Positions 1-7,744 of a stretch of DNA of 64,000 nt are shown here, piece by piece. The notes below the pieces were generated by a model. That model did not search any database and was not told the DNA's origin. It saw only the letters and a list, made by a program, of their open reading frames with translations. Made by a program: the position numbers and the translations under genes. Source of the stretch: Coffea arabica (lineage: Eukaryota; Streptophyta; Magnoliopsida; Gentianales; Rubiaceae); assembly GCF_036785885.1 (NCBI RefSeq), contig NC_092310.1, positions 1,240,001 through 1,304,000 on the forward strand, read 5' to 3'. How positions within the stretch are numbered: the stretch's first letter is position 1; each line of letters opens with the position of its first letter.

Positions 1-1409
1 CCCTCAACCGTTTTACCGCTTCTAAGAATGATTGCATTGACATGCTCTCTCGGATTCACTTCGGTTTTACTTGGTAATTCACCAGGGTTTCTATTGTTGA
101 TCACATTGGCAATTTGACCAATTTGAACCTCCAAGTTTCTGTACATCCCAGCTAATTGGTCCAACCGCCCCTCAACTCGCTCGAATCTATCCGAAGTCAC
201 CTTAGCAAGTTTTTCCACCGCGATCCACCAACTTGGTTTAGTTTCAGCCTGTGGTTGCCTTGGTTGAAATCCCGGCGGATTGGTTGGCCTTTGTTGATTG
301 CCTTGATCTTTCCATCCAAAGTTTGGATGATTTCTCCACCCCGGATTGTAAGTATTCGAGTAGGGATTATTTGGAGCATTTCGGTTGTAATTATTGACAA
401 ATTGTACCTGCTCAGAATCAACACACTCATTAATATCATGTTCACCTCCACAGAAAGAGCAACAAGCTACGTGTGCATTAGATGAACTTGGACCAACTCC
501 ACCTTGTCTACTTAGCAATTTCATCACATTATTCATTTGAGCACTCAGCATATTGAGAGTGTCCATTTCTATCATACTTGCGTGACGTCTTGTATTACCT
601 CTCTCATTGGCCCATTGGTAGTTATTTGCTGCCATTTCTTCTATCAAATTATGAGCTTCTTGGGGTGATTTACCCATTAAAGCTCCACCTGCAGCTGCAT
701 CGATTATAGTTTTAGTAGAAAAAACTAAACCATTATAGAAGGTTTGTATGATTAACCACTCCGGCAGTCCATGATGTGGACATTTCCGAAGCAAATCTCT
801 AAACCTTTCCCATGCCTCATATAATGATTCACCTTCCATTTGGCTAAAACTAGTGATATCCATTCTTAGTTTAGCAGTCTTACCTGGTGGAAAATACTTG
901 TTTAAGAATGCTCTTGATAAATCATCCCATCCGGTGAAAGTATTAGGAGCATGAGAGTGTAGCCAAAGTTTGGCCTTATCTCTCAATGAAAATGGGAGCA
1001 ACCGTAACCTTATAGCATCATCACTAACTCCATTCATTTTAATTGTATCACATATTTCCAAGAATGTAGCTAAGTGTGTATTAGGATCTTCTACTGCATT
1101 ACCTCCAAATTGAGATTGTTGAACCATTTGAATAAGTGATGGTTTAATCTCAAAATTGTTAGCATTTACCGTAGGCCTTACTATACTTGTTTGAGATCCT
1201 TGTGTTCCCGGTAGAGCAAAATCTCGTAGAACTCGCCTATTTGCTTCATTTTCAGCCATTTCTTCTTCAAATGGTAGTTCTATCAAAATTTCCTCTATCG
1301 GTTGCCAAATCTCTTGTTCCTCTTGCTGTTGTGTGTGCCTCCTTTGTCTACGTAGTGTCATCTCAATTTCTGGATCGAAAGGTGCGACTTCTCGAGACTC
1401 CCGGTGCAT
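1..1409 (-). CDS. gag: Gag-protease, partial (C-terminal part outside window)
   Basis: The ATG is at 1409 and the frame runs open to the left edge, so about the first 469 residues of the 850-residue protein are seen. This covers the acidic N-terminus, the capsid (Retrotrans_gag-like) region, the CX2CX3HX4C zinc knuckle and the predicted helical segment after it, but not the protease. I saw no difference from the copy at 7745-10297. It shows that the array continues beyond the window. Confidence 0.9.
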   Translation of the reverse strand, partial: MHRESREVAPFDPEIEMTLRRQRRHTQQQEEQEIWQPIEEILIELPFEEEMAENEANRRVLRDFALPGTQGSQTSIVRPTVNANNFEIKPSLIQMVQQSQFGGNAVEDPNTHLATFLEICDTIKMNGVSDDAIRLRLLPFSLRDKAKLWLHSHAPNTFTGWDDLSRAFLNKYFPPGKTAKLRMDITSFSQMEGESLYEAWERFRDLLRKCPHHGLPEWLIIQTFYNGLVFSTKTIIDAAAGGALMGKSPQEAHNLIEEMAANNYQWANERGNTRRHASMIEMDTLNMLSAQMNNVMKLLSRQGGVGPSSSNAHVACCSFCGGEHDINECVDSEQVQFVNNYNRNAPNNPYSNTYNPGWRNHPNFGWKDQGNQQRPTNPPGFQPRQPQAETKPSWWIAVEKLAKVTSDRFERVEGRLDQLAGMYRNLEVQIGQIANVINNRNPGELPSKTEVNPREHVNAIILRSGKTVE

Positions 1410-1544
1410 ACACTACAAACAGAAATAAGGGATATTATGCAACTTCAATGGTAAAAAAAAACTGATTACAATATAAGATTAAATATAATCTAAAAAATAA
1501 AGCTGTCTAAATTAATAAAGATGATTAGGCTCTAATATTGCCGC

Positions 1545-1562
1545 TCCCCGGCAACGGCGCCA
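1545..1562 (-). other. Primer-binding site for tRNA-Asp (partial left unit)
   Basis: On the minus strand this reads TGGCGCCGTTGCCGGGGA, complementary to the 3' 18 nt of plant tRNA-Asp(GUC) including CCA, as I know that tRNA. It lies 6 nt from the LTR end. The leader then carries CTTTATTAATTTAGACA at plus 1504-1520, which is repeated exactly in the leader of the third element. Confidence 0.88.
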
Positions 1563-1568
1563 AAAACT

Positions 1569-3486
1569 TGACGGGTGTTTACTATAAGTGCAAGTTTAAT
1601 TCCGAATTATACCCGTTTTTTCTGCAAGTATACAGGCCAAAAGCGTAGTATTGGGTATGTATCGGGTCGATCCCACGAGGAGCAATTAGAACAATTATTA
1701 GATACTAATTTACTCTATTATTTAGACTCACAATAAATTTGAGCAGAAAATTCAGAATTTAATTCAACTACAAAAATTCTTAGCTAGATAATTGCAATTC
1801 ACAATAGGAGTAGAATTCACTAAATATTAAGATCTAGGGATGTAGATTCCACCTATAATACAAAAGATCTAAAACGAATGAATTTAACACTTGTTACTAC
1901 TCTTGTTTAACCAAGGATTCATTTCCAACAATACCAAAATCACATTCTCATGATAATAATGGGTTAAAACAGATTAGTTTTCCCTAATCTCTTGGTAAAT
2001 ACTAAATCTGTTTTGTGCACACAGGAAATGTAAATTTCATCCACTTGAATGTATTTCTATTCTCATGAATATACTACTCAAGCTCTACTTATGTCATTCC
2101 ATTATTTTTACCATTTCTCAATGAGTAAAAACAACTACAAACCTGCTATTGGTGATCAAACAACAACAAGTAATCCAACATACACAAGTAGATAGGTTAA
2201 TATATACAAGATATAACAAGTATAAATCACAATCACTTCATATCACTTGACCATAAGCTTCATCTACTCCCTAGATTAAGGAAATTAGCTACTCATGAAT
2301 GATGAAAAACTCAGAACTTCATTAATGCAAATCATCATGAATTACAAATACAAAAAGAGTAAAGAAAGTCTTAGCCAAGATATGGTGAAGCCTTCCAAAA
2401 ATCTCCTTTGTCTTGAACTTAGATGATTACAAGATGAAACCTCAATTGCCCCTTGCAAGTACCTAGCTAGAGAAAATATGTTTTTCTGTAAGAAGCTAAG
2501 CTACGTATGGCTCCCAGACCTCTCTCAATGTCTCAGCATAAAAACTACTCAAAGGCTCTATTTTTCCAAGTCAAATTCTATCCTTTGATTCTCAAATCTG
2601 CACTTTGTTAGCATAGTCAAAAACCAATATTTTTGACTTGAAAATAAGCCATCTTTACTGCCCTTTTGTCTTCTGAGGCATGTGCACCGAATTCTCTTGC
2701 AGATTGTAGCTGGAAAGTAGTTTGAACATAAGAGAATTGACTGAGCAAATTGCAGAATTACGGCCAGAAAACGCGCCTACACAAAACGCGGTTACAAGTC
2801 ACGTTTTGTGTACTCGCGTATTCACTTTGGCCTTAATTCATCTGCGATTTTCTCTGTCATAAATGCCGAACTGGCTTTTGTACAAAACACCAAAGTTGTA
2901 ACCCTTTGAATTAGCTTTCCAATTCTCTAAAAATCATCCAGATCGGAGTTGTGCAGCCTGAGATATGGTCGAAATACTATCACCTGGTCAAACCTCTGTT
3001 TCCAGTTTCGACCACAGAGTGCAGCTTCTGTATTCCGACTTTTTGTCCACGAAAATGGCAGAATTGGATTTCGATGTCTTCATACGAATTGTAGGTCTCT
3101 TTCTTAGCTTAAAAATGGTATAAAGATCACCTTAATCCGATAAGTGTAGCTCCAGATATGATCAAAATACTGAAGAGTGTCAAAACTGATTTGTCTTGCA
3201 TTTCCTCACTTGAACGTTTTTCACTTCATTCTTCTTGTTACCACTTGAATTCATCACCAACTTTCTATTTTTCATCTCATTTGACATCCTTTGGTGATTG
3301 AATCATCATTCCTGCATAAAAATGAAGTTTTTATCATTAAAATCACTAAAAATGCAATATTATCCACTTTTACCAAAAATATATAATTTTACCAAAAACC
3401 TCTTTATTTTATTTATAAAACTAGATAATCAACTCAAAATTAACTAATAAAATGCACTTAAAAATACGTAAAATAAACTCTTATCA
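1569..3486 (-). repeat. Array LTR 1, 1918 bp
   Basis: On the minus strand it begins TGATAAGAG at 3486 and ends CCCGTCA at 1569, bounded by the polypurine tract on one side and the tRNA-Asp primer site on the other. It is the 3' LTR of the unit 3487-10456 and the 5' LTR of the unit cut by the left edge. Near its 3' end, plus positions 1663-1675 hold a GGGATCGACCC motif on the minus strand. An inverted repeat with 10-nt arms (ACACAAAACG) spans 2779-2811 and carries the AAAACGCGGTTAC word that recurs in the internal CGCG cluster. A TATAAATA sequence lies near 3410, but I cannot place the transcription start. Confidence 0.92.
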
Positions 3487-3526
3487 AATACCCCCACACT
3501 TGAATCATTGCTTGTCCTCAAGCAAT
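3487..3526 (-). other. Stem-loop C and 3' polypurine tract, unit 1
   Basis: A perfect 8-bp stem (ATTGCTTG/CAAGCAAT) around AGGA occupies 3507-3526. It is followed on the minus strand by AGTGTGGGGGTATT, which abuts the TGATAAG start of LTR 1. The purine tract should prime plus-strand DNA synthesis. The stem-loop shares the TTG-AGGA-CAA core with stem-loop B but has different outer base pairs. Confidence 0.82.
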
Positions 3527-3888
3527 ATAAAATTCCAACCATCAATGATCCAAAAATTTGAAAATAAACATATGTAGTATTTCAACTCCGTTTCCTTAAA
3601 TCAAGGTAAATAACCCTTATGTGATCTTTTAATTAACCTCAAGTACTCATAATATCAAGCAAAGAAGAGCCAAGTATACCATAATTTTACTAATTTAACT
3701 CAATTTCTCATTTTTACCCAATTTTACAAGCAAGCAACTCATATAGTCAATAAAGATGCTAACTAATCTCATGATCAACTTCTTTATTTTTCTTAAAGAG
3801 GGATTTATTTTCTTTTATTTTCTTTTTTCTTTTTTCTTTTTTTTAAATATATTTTAAGAGTTAAATACTACTTAAGTTGTGAAAAATA

Positions 3889-4032
3889 CCTTTTGACGCG
3901 AAGATCGACATTTTTAGATGAAGATCACCGGTTACTCAATATTTCACATACTCAAGTTGCTTTTCATACTCTTAATTCAAGTACCGTTTTACGCGAAAGT
4001 CGACATTTGTAGATGAAGACTCCCGGTTACTA
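3889..4032 (-). repeat. Pair of 49-nt conserved motifs in the 3' untranslated region, unit 1
   Basis: Copies are at 3984-4032 and 3889-3937, 95 nt apart. On the minus strand they share AGTAACCGG, CTTCATCTA, AATGTCGA and TTCGCGT segments. Each can form two small adjacent stems, CAT-loop-ATG and CGA-NNN-TCG. All six copies in the three elements align without a gap over 49 nt. Array and element 3 also share the spacer; element 2 does not. Function unknown. Confidence 0.8.
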
Positions 4033-4086
4033 AGTACAAGAACCATTGGAGTAGAATAACTCTTTTCTTTTCTTTTTTTATACAAA

Positions 4087-4117
<31 letters not shown>

Positions 4118-4392
4118 AATAATAAAATTCCCTCTAAAAAGCAATCATGAGAAGAGAGTAACACTTATTGACCATATTAATTCCTTAACTTGTAAAATCA
4201 AATAAAAAGAAGAAATTTCATCAAATATGCAAAATTTAGGCATAATTTTCTCTACTTTACTAGATATACTTTCCTACAAATGTCAAAATTATAATCACAT
4301 AATAATCAATTCCAAGTTAACTGAGAAAAGAAGTTTCAAAACCACATATATCTATTTCAAAAAGGATAAGTGACAAAATTTTATTTGTTTAT

Positions 4393-4434
<42 letters not shown>
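4087..4434. repeat. Two TA microsatellites in the 3' untranslated region, unit 1
   Basis: AT dinucleotide runs at about 4087-4110 and 4396-4434 differ in length between array units; the first is markedly shorter in unit 5 near 39644-39660. They account for much of the few-base variation in unit length, and no gene is seen between them. Confidence 0.85.
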
Positions 4435-4436
<2 letters not shown>

Positions 4437-4571
4437 TATAAGGTTTTGGAAAAATTTTGACAGAGTTTCCCTTTAAAAGTGGACTAAACTCCCTGCCAGC
4501 AACCACAAGAAACACAATTTAAGCACAAGAATTATATCTAACACAACTAAAATCACAAGTACCACACATTT

Positions 4572-4610
4572 CTTCCCCCACATTTAGAATACACATTGTC
4601 CTCAATGTGT
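4572..4610 (-). other. Stem-loop B plus first TGTGGGGG purine tract, unit 1
   Basis: At 4591-4610 there is a perfect 8-bp stem (ACACATTG/CAATGTGT) around AGGA on the minus strand. Downstream, TGTGGGGGAAGA at 4572-4582 resembles the true polypurine tract about 1.1 kb further on. It lies about 250 nt after the ORF2 stop. The same pairing of stem-loop and purine tract is found in both other elements. Confidence 0.75.
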
Positions 4611-4854
4611 AGGGAAAGAAAAGAAAAGAAACAAAAGAAAGGAACAAGTGACTCCCCAAGTGATATGGCTGTGGTCCAGTGAAGCCTTGAAGCATGAGTC
4701 ATCGACCGCTCAACCATCTATAGTCAACGACCTACTAGTTACTGCCACAAGTTCCAATATTCAAAATAAGGAATGTAAGTTAACATTTTTCAAACAAAAG
4801 ATAAAAATAACATGCAAACAAGCAAACAAAAGAAAAGCCAGCCAAAGGGCAGCC

Positions 4855-6060
4855 TCAATCATCCTCTTCATTGTCATCTTCATCATTATCGACGGGAGGT
4901 GGATGTAAGCCTAGATGATGTTCAATGCGGTCCAGGCGAGTATCTAGTCGGGCTAAATGATGGTCGATGTCATCCAAGCGGCCGAAAAGCCGCTGCCAAT
5001 TGGTTTGTGGCGGAGGAGGAGGTGGTGCTGCAGTAGATGGTCCAGCTTCCTCGCGACCATGTCTAGCCTTCTGTCTCCGTTCCTGAACAGGGCGTGGAAT
5101 GTCCCCCGTGCCAATACCAAGCCGACGAAGAGTAGTAAGAGTCATTTCAGCTCGTGGAGGAACATTCTCCCGCCTCATGCCTTCCAAGCGAACCTCAAAA
5201 CGGGGGAAGATTAAAGTCAGTAGACGAGGAAATGATAATTTGAAAGAAGTTGTCTTACGCCTCGCCGTAGACCGAATGTGGCTAATGATGATGTTAGGCA
5301 GCGAAATGTGAGCATATGGAGACGTCCGGTTATGGAACATGTAATCCAAGAAGTAGATATCGCTCTTGCGAACCTCCGTGTGCCCCGTCTTCTTAGGAAT
5401 AACATTGTGAGCCACTATATAAATGATAAGACGATGACGAGGTTCGAACACATTCGCCAATATGGTCTCCTTCCTTGTAGAGCGAAAAGGTTGGTACTCG
5501 AGACCAAATCTGGCCATGGCCAATGATGGATCCCACCTCCTATTCGGGGGAACAAACTCCTTCTTCAGATCTACTGGACGTCCGTCATCCATACACCCCA
5601 CAATAGCAGCCAAATCTTGACGTGACAAGACGATTCGTCTTCCACGCACCCAGGACTCAACCATTTCTCCACTGTGGCGCGTCTTACTCTCAATGTTGGC
5701 GTAAAACTCGCGCACCAAGTCGGGGTAGTAATGGTTTGGTAAGGTGAGAATCGGAGCCCATCCTAGCTGAGCAAAAGCCTCTGAGATGTTATACATCATC
5801 TCAACTGTTGGGTTGACATGCATCTCGAACAGGAATTCCAAGTTAGCATGCTCCTCATGCCATTCTTGATTCCTGCGAGTATTGAACCTAGCACTGTCAA
5901 ATACCGATCTACCCGCTCCACGGGAGCTGCCCTCACCAGGCTGTCGACTAACCGGTGGCGGAGAAGGTGAACTCTCCTCCTCAGACACGTCCATCTCTTC
6001 ATTAACCTCTCTCTCCTCACTACTAGAGGATGAAAGTACCGCTCTTCTTCCCCTTGGCAT
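4855..6060 (-). CDS. ORF2, Athila ORF-1 / plant transposon protein-like, 401 residues
   Basis: This ORF sits between gag-protease and the 3' LTR, where Athila-type elements carry their extra (often called env-like) gene. The N-terminus (1-50) is basic, then Ser/Glu-rich. The core (about 70-320) contains GWAPIL at 100-105 and LVREFYANIE at 115-124, which align in pattern with GWRPYL and LTREFY of the ORF2 at 50515. A run of prolines at 346-351 precedes a heptad-like helix at 357-384 (LFGRLDDIDHHLARLDTRL) and an acidic tail. I see no signal peptide or membrane segment, so it is not an obvious envelope protein. The ATG lies just after a strong 3' splice site (TTTTCTTTTAG then GTACT), so it is probably translated from a spliced RNA. 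It resembles the families Pfam calls ATHILA ORF-1 and putative plant transposon protein; its function is unknown. Confidence 0.85.
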   Translation of the reverse strand: MPRGRRAVLSSSSSEEREVNEEMDVSEEESSPSPPPVSRQPGEGSSRGAGRSVFDSARFNTRRNQEWHEEHANLEFLFEMHVNPTVEMMYNISEAFAQLGWAPILTLPNHYYPDLVREFYANIESKTRHSGEMVESWVRGRRIVLSRQDLAAIVGCMDDGRPVDLKKEFVPPNRRWDPSLAMARFGLEYQPFRSTRKETILANVFEPRHRLIIYIVAHNVIPKKTGHTEVRKSDIYFLDYMFHNRTSPYAHISLPNIIISHIRSTARRKTTSFKLSFPRLLTLIFPRFEVRLEGMRRENVPPRAEMTLTTLRRLGIGTGDIPRPVQERRQKARHGREEAGPSTAAPPPPPPQTNWQRLFGRLDDIDHHLARLDTRLDRIEHHLGLHPPPVDNDEDDNEEDD

Positions 6061-6065
6061 AGTAC

Positions 6066-6726
6066 CTAAAAGAAAATGTTACAATTAACCACATGTATTT
6101 AGACACACTGCGCAATTTGGCAATGAATATCCGAAAATGATCCAAATAATCTCTAAAGTGTCCTTGCAAGTGATAATTCGTCCAATAACTAATGTAAAAG
6201 ACCGAATCAAGAAGAGCCATAATTTTTGCCAAAAATTGTTCAAAATCACCAATTGAAACAAGATATTGAATAATTATAACCCAATCAGTGAAATTAACAA
6301 TAATTATGATTATAACTATTTAGAATTAACAATAATAACATGCCTTTAGCTATAATCATGTTTAAGCAAAAATTAAACCAATTAACTCACTAAATCAACC
6401 ATATTACTCAATATACACAATGCACATGCCCAATCATCATCAACTAACCATCCTTAACCATAATTAATCATCACCAATGGCTCAAAAACATCCTAGTTCC
6501 TTTTTCCAATTTCGTCTAAATATAGCAATTGTGAATTTTAAAGTAATAATGACCAACAAATTGCTACATTTAAACTCATAAACATACTTAAACAATCTCA
6601 ATAAGCATGAATAAATTCAAAAATAGTCAAATACATCATTAAATTTTCGACATTAAAAGATGTCAGATAGCTCAGGAAAAAAAAATATAACTTTCTAAAA
6701 TCAAAAGATTTGATGAAGAAACTTAC
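6066..6726 (-). other. Predicted intron upstream of ORF2, unit 1
   Basis: On the minus strand the donor reads TTGAG then GTAAGTTTCTT at 6726, a near-consensus plant 5' splice site. The acceptor reads TTTTCTTTTAG ending at 6066, followed by GTACT and the ORF2 ATG. The 661-nt interval is AT-rich, as plant introns are. Element 3 keeps an equivalent pair (60316-61092), although its ORF2 is gone. A TTTTATAG sequence about 60 nt upstream of the donor could be a TATA element for an internal promoter, but this is speculative. Equivalent introns are at 14954-15614, 23842-24502, 32733-33393 and 41616-42276. Confidence 0.65.
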
Positions 6727-6990
6727 CTCAATCACGTAGAAGGATGTTTGGTGATGCTAAAATTGCAAAAAGCCCTATAAAACAAACTCCAATTGACCTC
6801 CAATTGAAGAAATTAGAGTTGAAGAACCCTAACCTTCAATCCTTCAAAAACTGAATTTAAGGTGTTTTTCTTGGATTTTAATCAGTTAAAAAGGTTGTAT
6901 GAAGCTCAAAAAGTGTTGGGTTGATGATTTCTAGCAAGATTATGGAGTAAAAATGAAGATTTGTGAGGTAGTTAGAAGGAAAAAGGAAAA

Positions 6991-7340
6991 ACGCGGCTGG
7001 AAAAATTGGAGAAGTGAAGAAATGTTCTGGAAATCGCGTTTTTGAAGCAGAAAAGTGAACCGCAAACGCGACTAAAAACGCGCCTTAAACGCGCGTTTTT
7101 AAAGCCGCGTTTTTTGCACAAATCTCGCAGAATTGAAAACGCGGTTACGTATGAAAACGCGACTTAAAGTCGCGTTTATCTGTGTCGCGTTTTCCAGTTT
7201 TGCTCAGGCGAGAAAACGCGATTTCCTCCAAAACGCGACTTTAAGTCGCGTTTTAAAGGCGCGTTTTCTGTTCTGCAGGCTCAGAATTGAAAACGCGATT
7301 CTGAGAAACGCGACTTATAGTCGCGTTTTCTTGGAAAACG
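6991..7340 (-). repeat. CGCG-rich palindrome cluster between gag and ORF2, unit 1
   Basis: About 350 nt dense in AAAACGCG and CGCGTTTT words. It holds three near-perfect palindromes: 7155-7177 (11-nt arms around A), 7230-7254 (12-nt arms AAAACGCGACTT around T) and 7306-7328 (10-nt arms around TAT). The 13-mer AAAACGCGGTTAC at 7137-7149 is also in the LTR at 2783-2795. CpG is otherwise scarce in this AT-rich element, so the cluster stands out. It lies upstream of the predicted ORF2 exon. Confidence 0.8.
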
Positions 7341-7677
7341 CATTTTCTGCTTCGATTTTTGGCAGAATTTCAACTTTTGAAAAATTACAAAAGGTACCCC
7401 AATGACTCAAAATGCATCATAGATCATTTGTTTGCCAATTTTAATGACTGGAACAAATGTAAAACATTAAAAACATGCATTTTACCCCTTTATAATGAAT
7501 CAAAAACACCTTTAACGCAAATCGAGGGGTTGAGTTGTTTGATCAAAGTTCGCCTTTTTTGTACTCAATTGGTCATCCTTGCCTTCAATTGCCACCCTAC
7601 ATTACAAAAACAGCAATGTAGCTAAAACATTGATTCAAACCACAAAATCACACCAAGTTAACAAATATAACCTAAAT

Positions 7678-7695
7678 ATTGGGTTGCCTCCCAAT
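7678..7695 (-). other. Conserved stem-loop A (loop AGGCAA) downstream of gag, unit 1
   Basis: A perfect 6-bp stem (ATTGGG/CCCAAT) with loop AGGCAA on the minus strand, preceded by GCGCTA, about 50 nt after the gag stop. The same stem and loop follow pol of element 2 (49616-49633) and the Gag remnant of element 3 (58820-58837). Other array copies are at 16566-16583, 25454-25471, 34345-34362 and 43228-43245. The role is unknown; a translation or RNA-processing signal is possible. Confidence 0.75.
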
Positions 7696-7744
7696 TAGCG
7701 CTTTTGTTTATAGTCGTTGGCTCGACTGAAAAAGTTGAATCACT

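Noticed and set aside
156-485. 109-codon plus-strand frame over gag, repeated in every unit
   Set aside because: It is antisense to the Gag coding strand and recurs only because the gag copies recur; no family pattern in it.
1545-1562. tRNA gene fragment at the primer-binding sites
   Set aside because: Only the 18-nt complement of the tRNA 3' end is present, next to an LTR end; no cloverleaf.
4648-5526. Several plus-strand frames of 70-86 codons opposite ORF2
   Set aside because: Shadows of the 401-residue minus-strand ORF2, with no independent signal.
4855-6060. ORF2 as a retroviral envelope protein
   Set aside because: Position is env-like, but no signal peptide, membrane segment or cleavage-site pattern is visible, and the fold pattern is that of Athila ORF-1-type proteins.
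7133-7405. 90-codon frame across the CGCG palindromes
   Set aside because: Its composition is that of the repeat (KTRL and AFSS-like runs), and the strand is opposite to the element.
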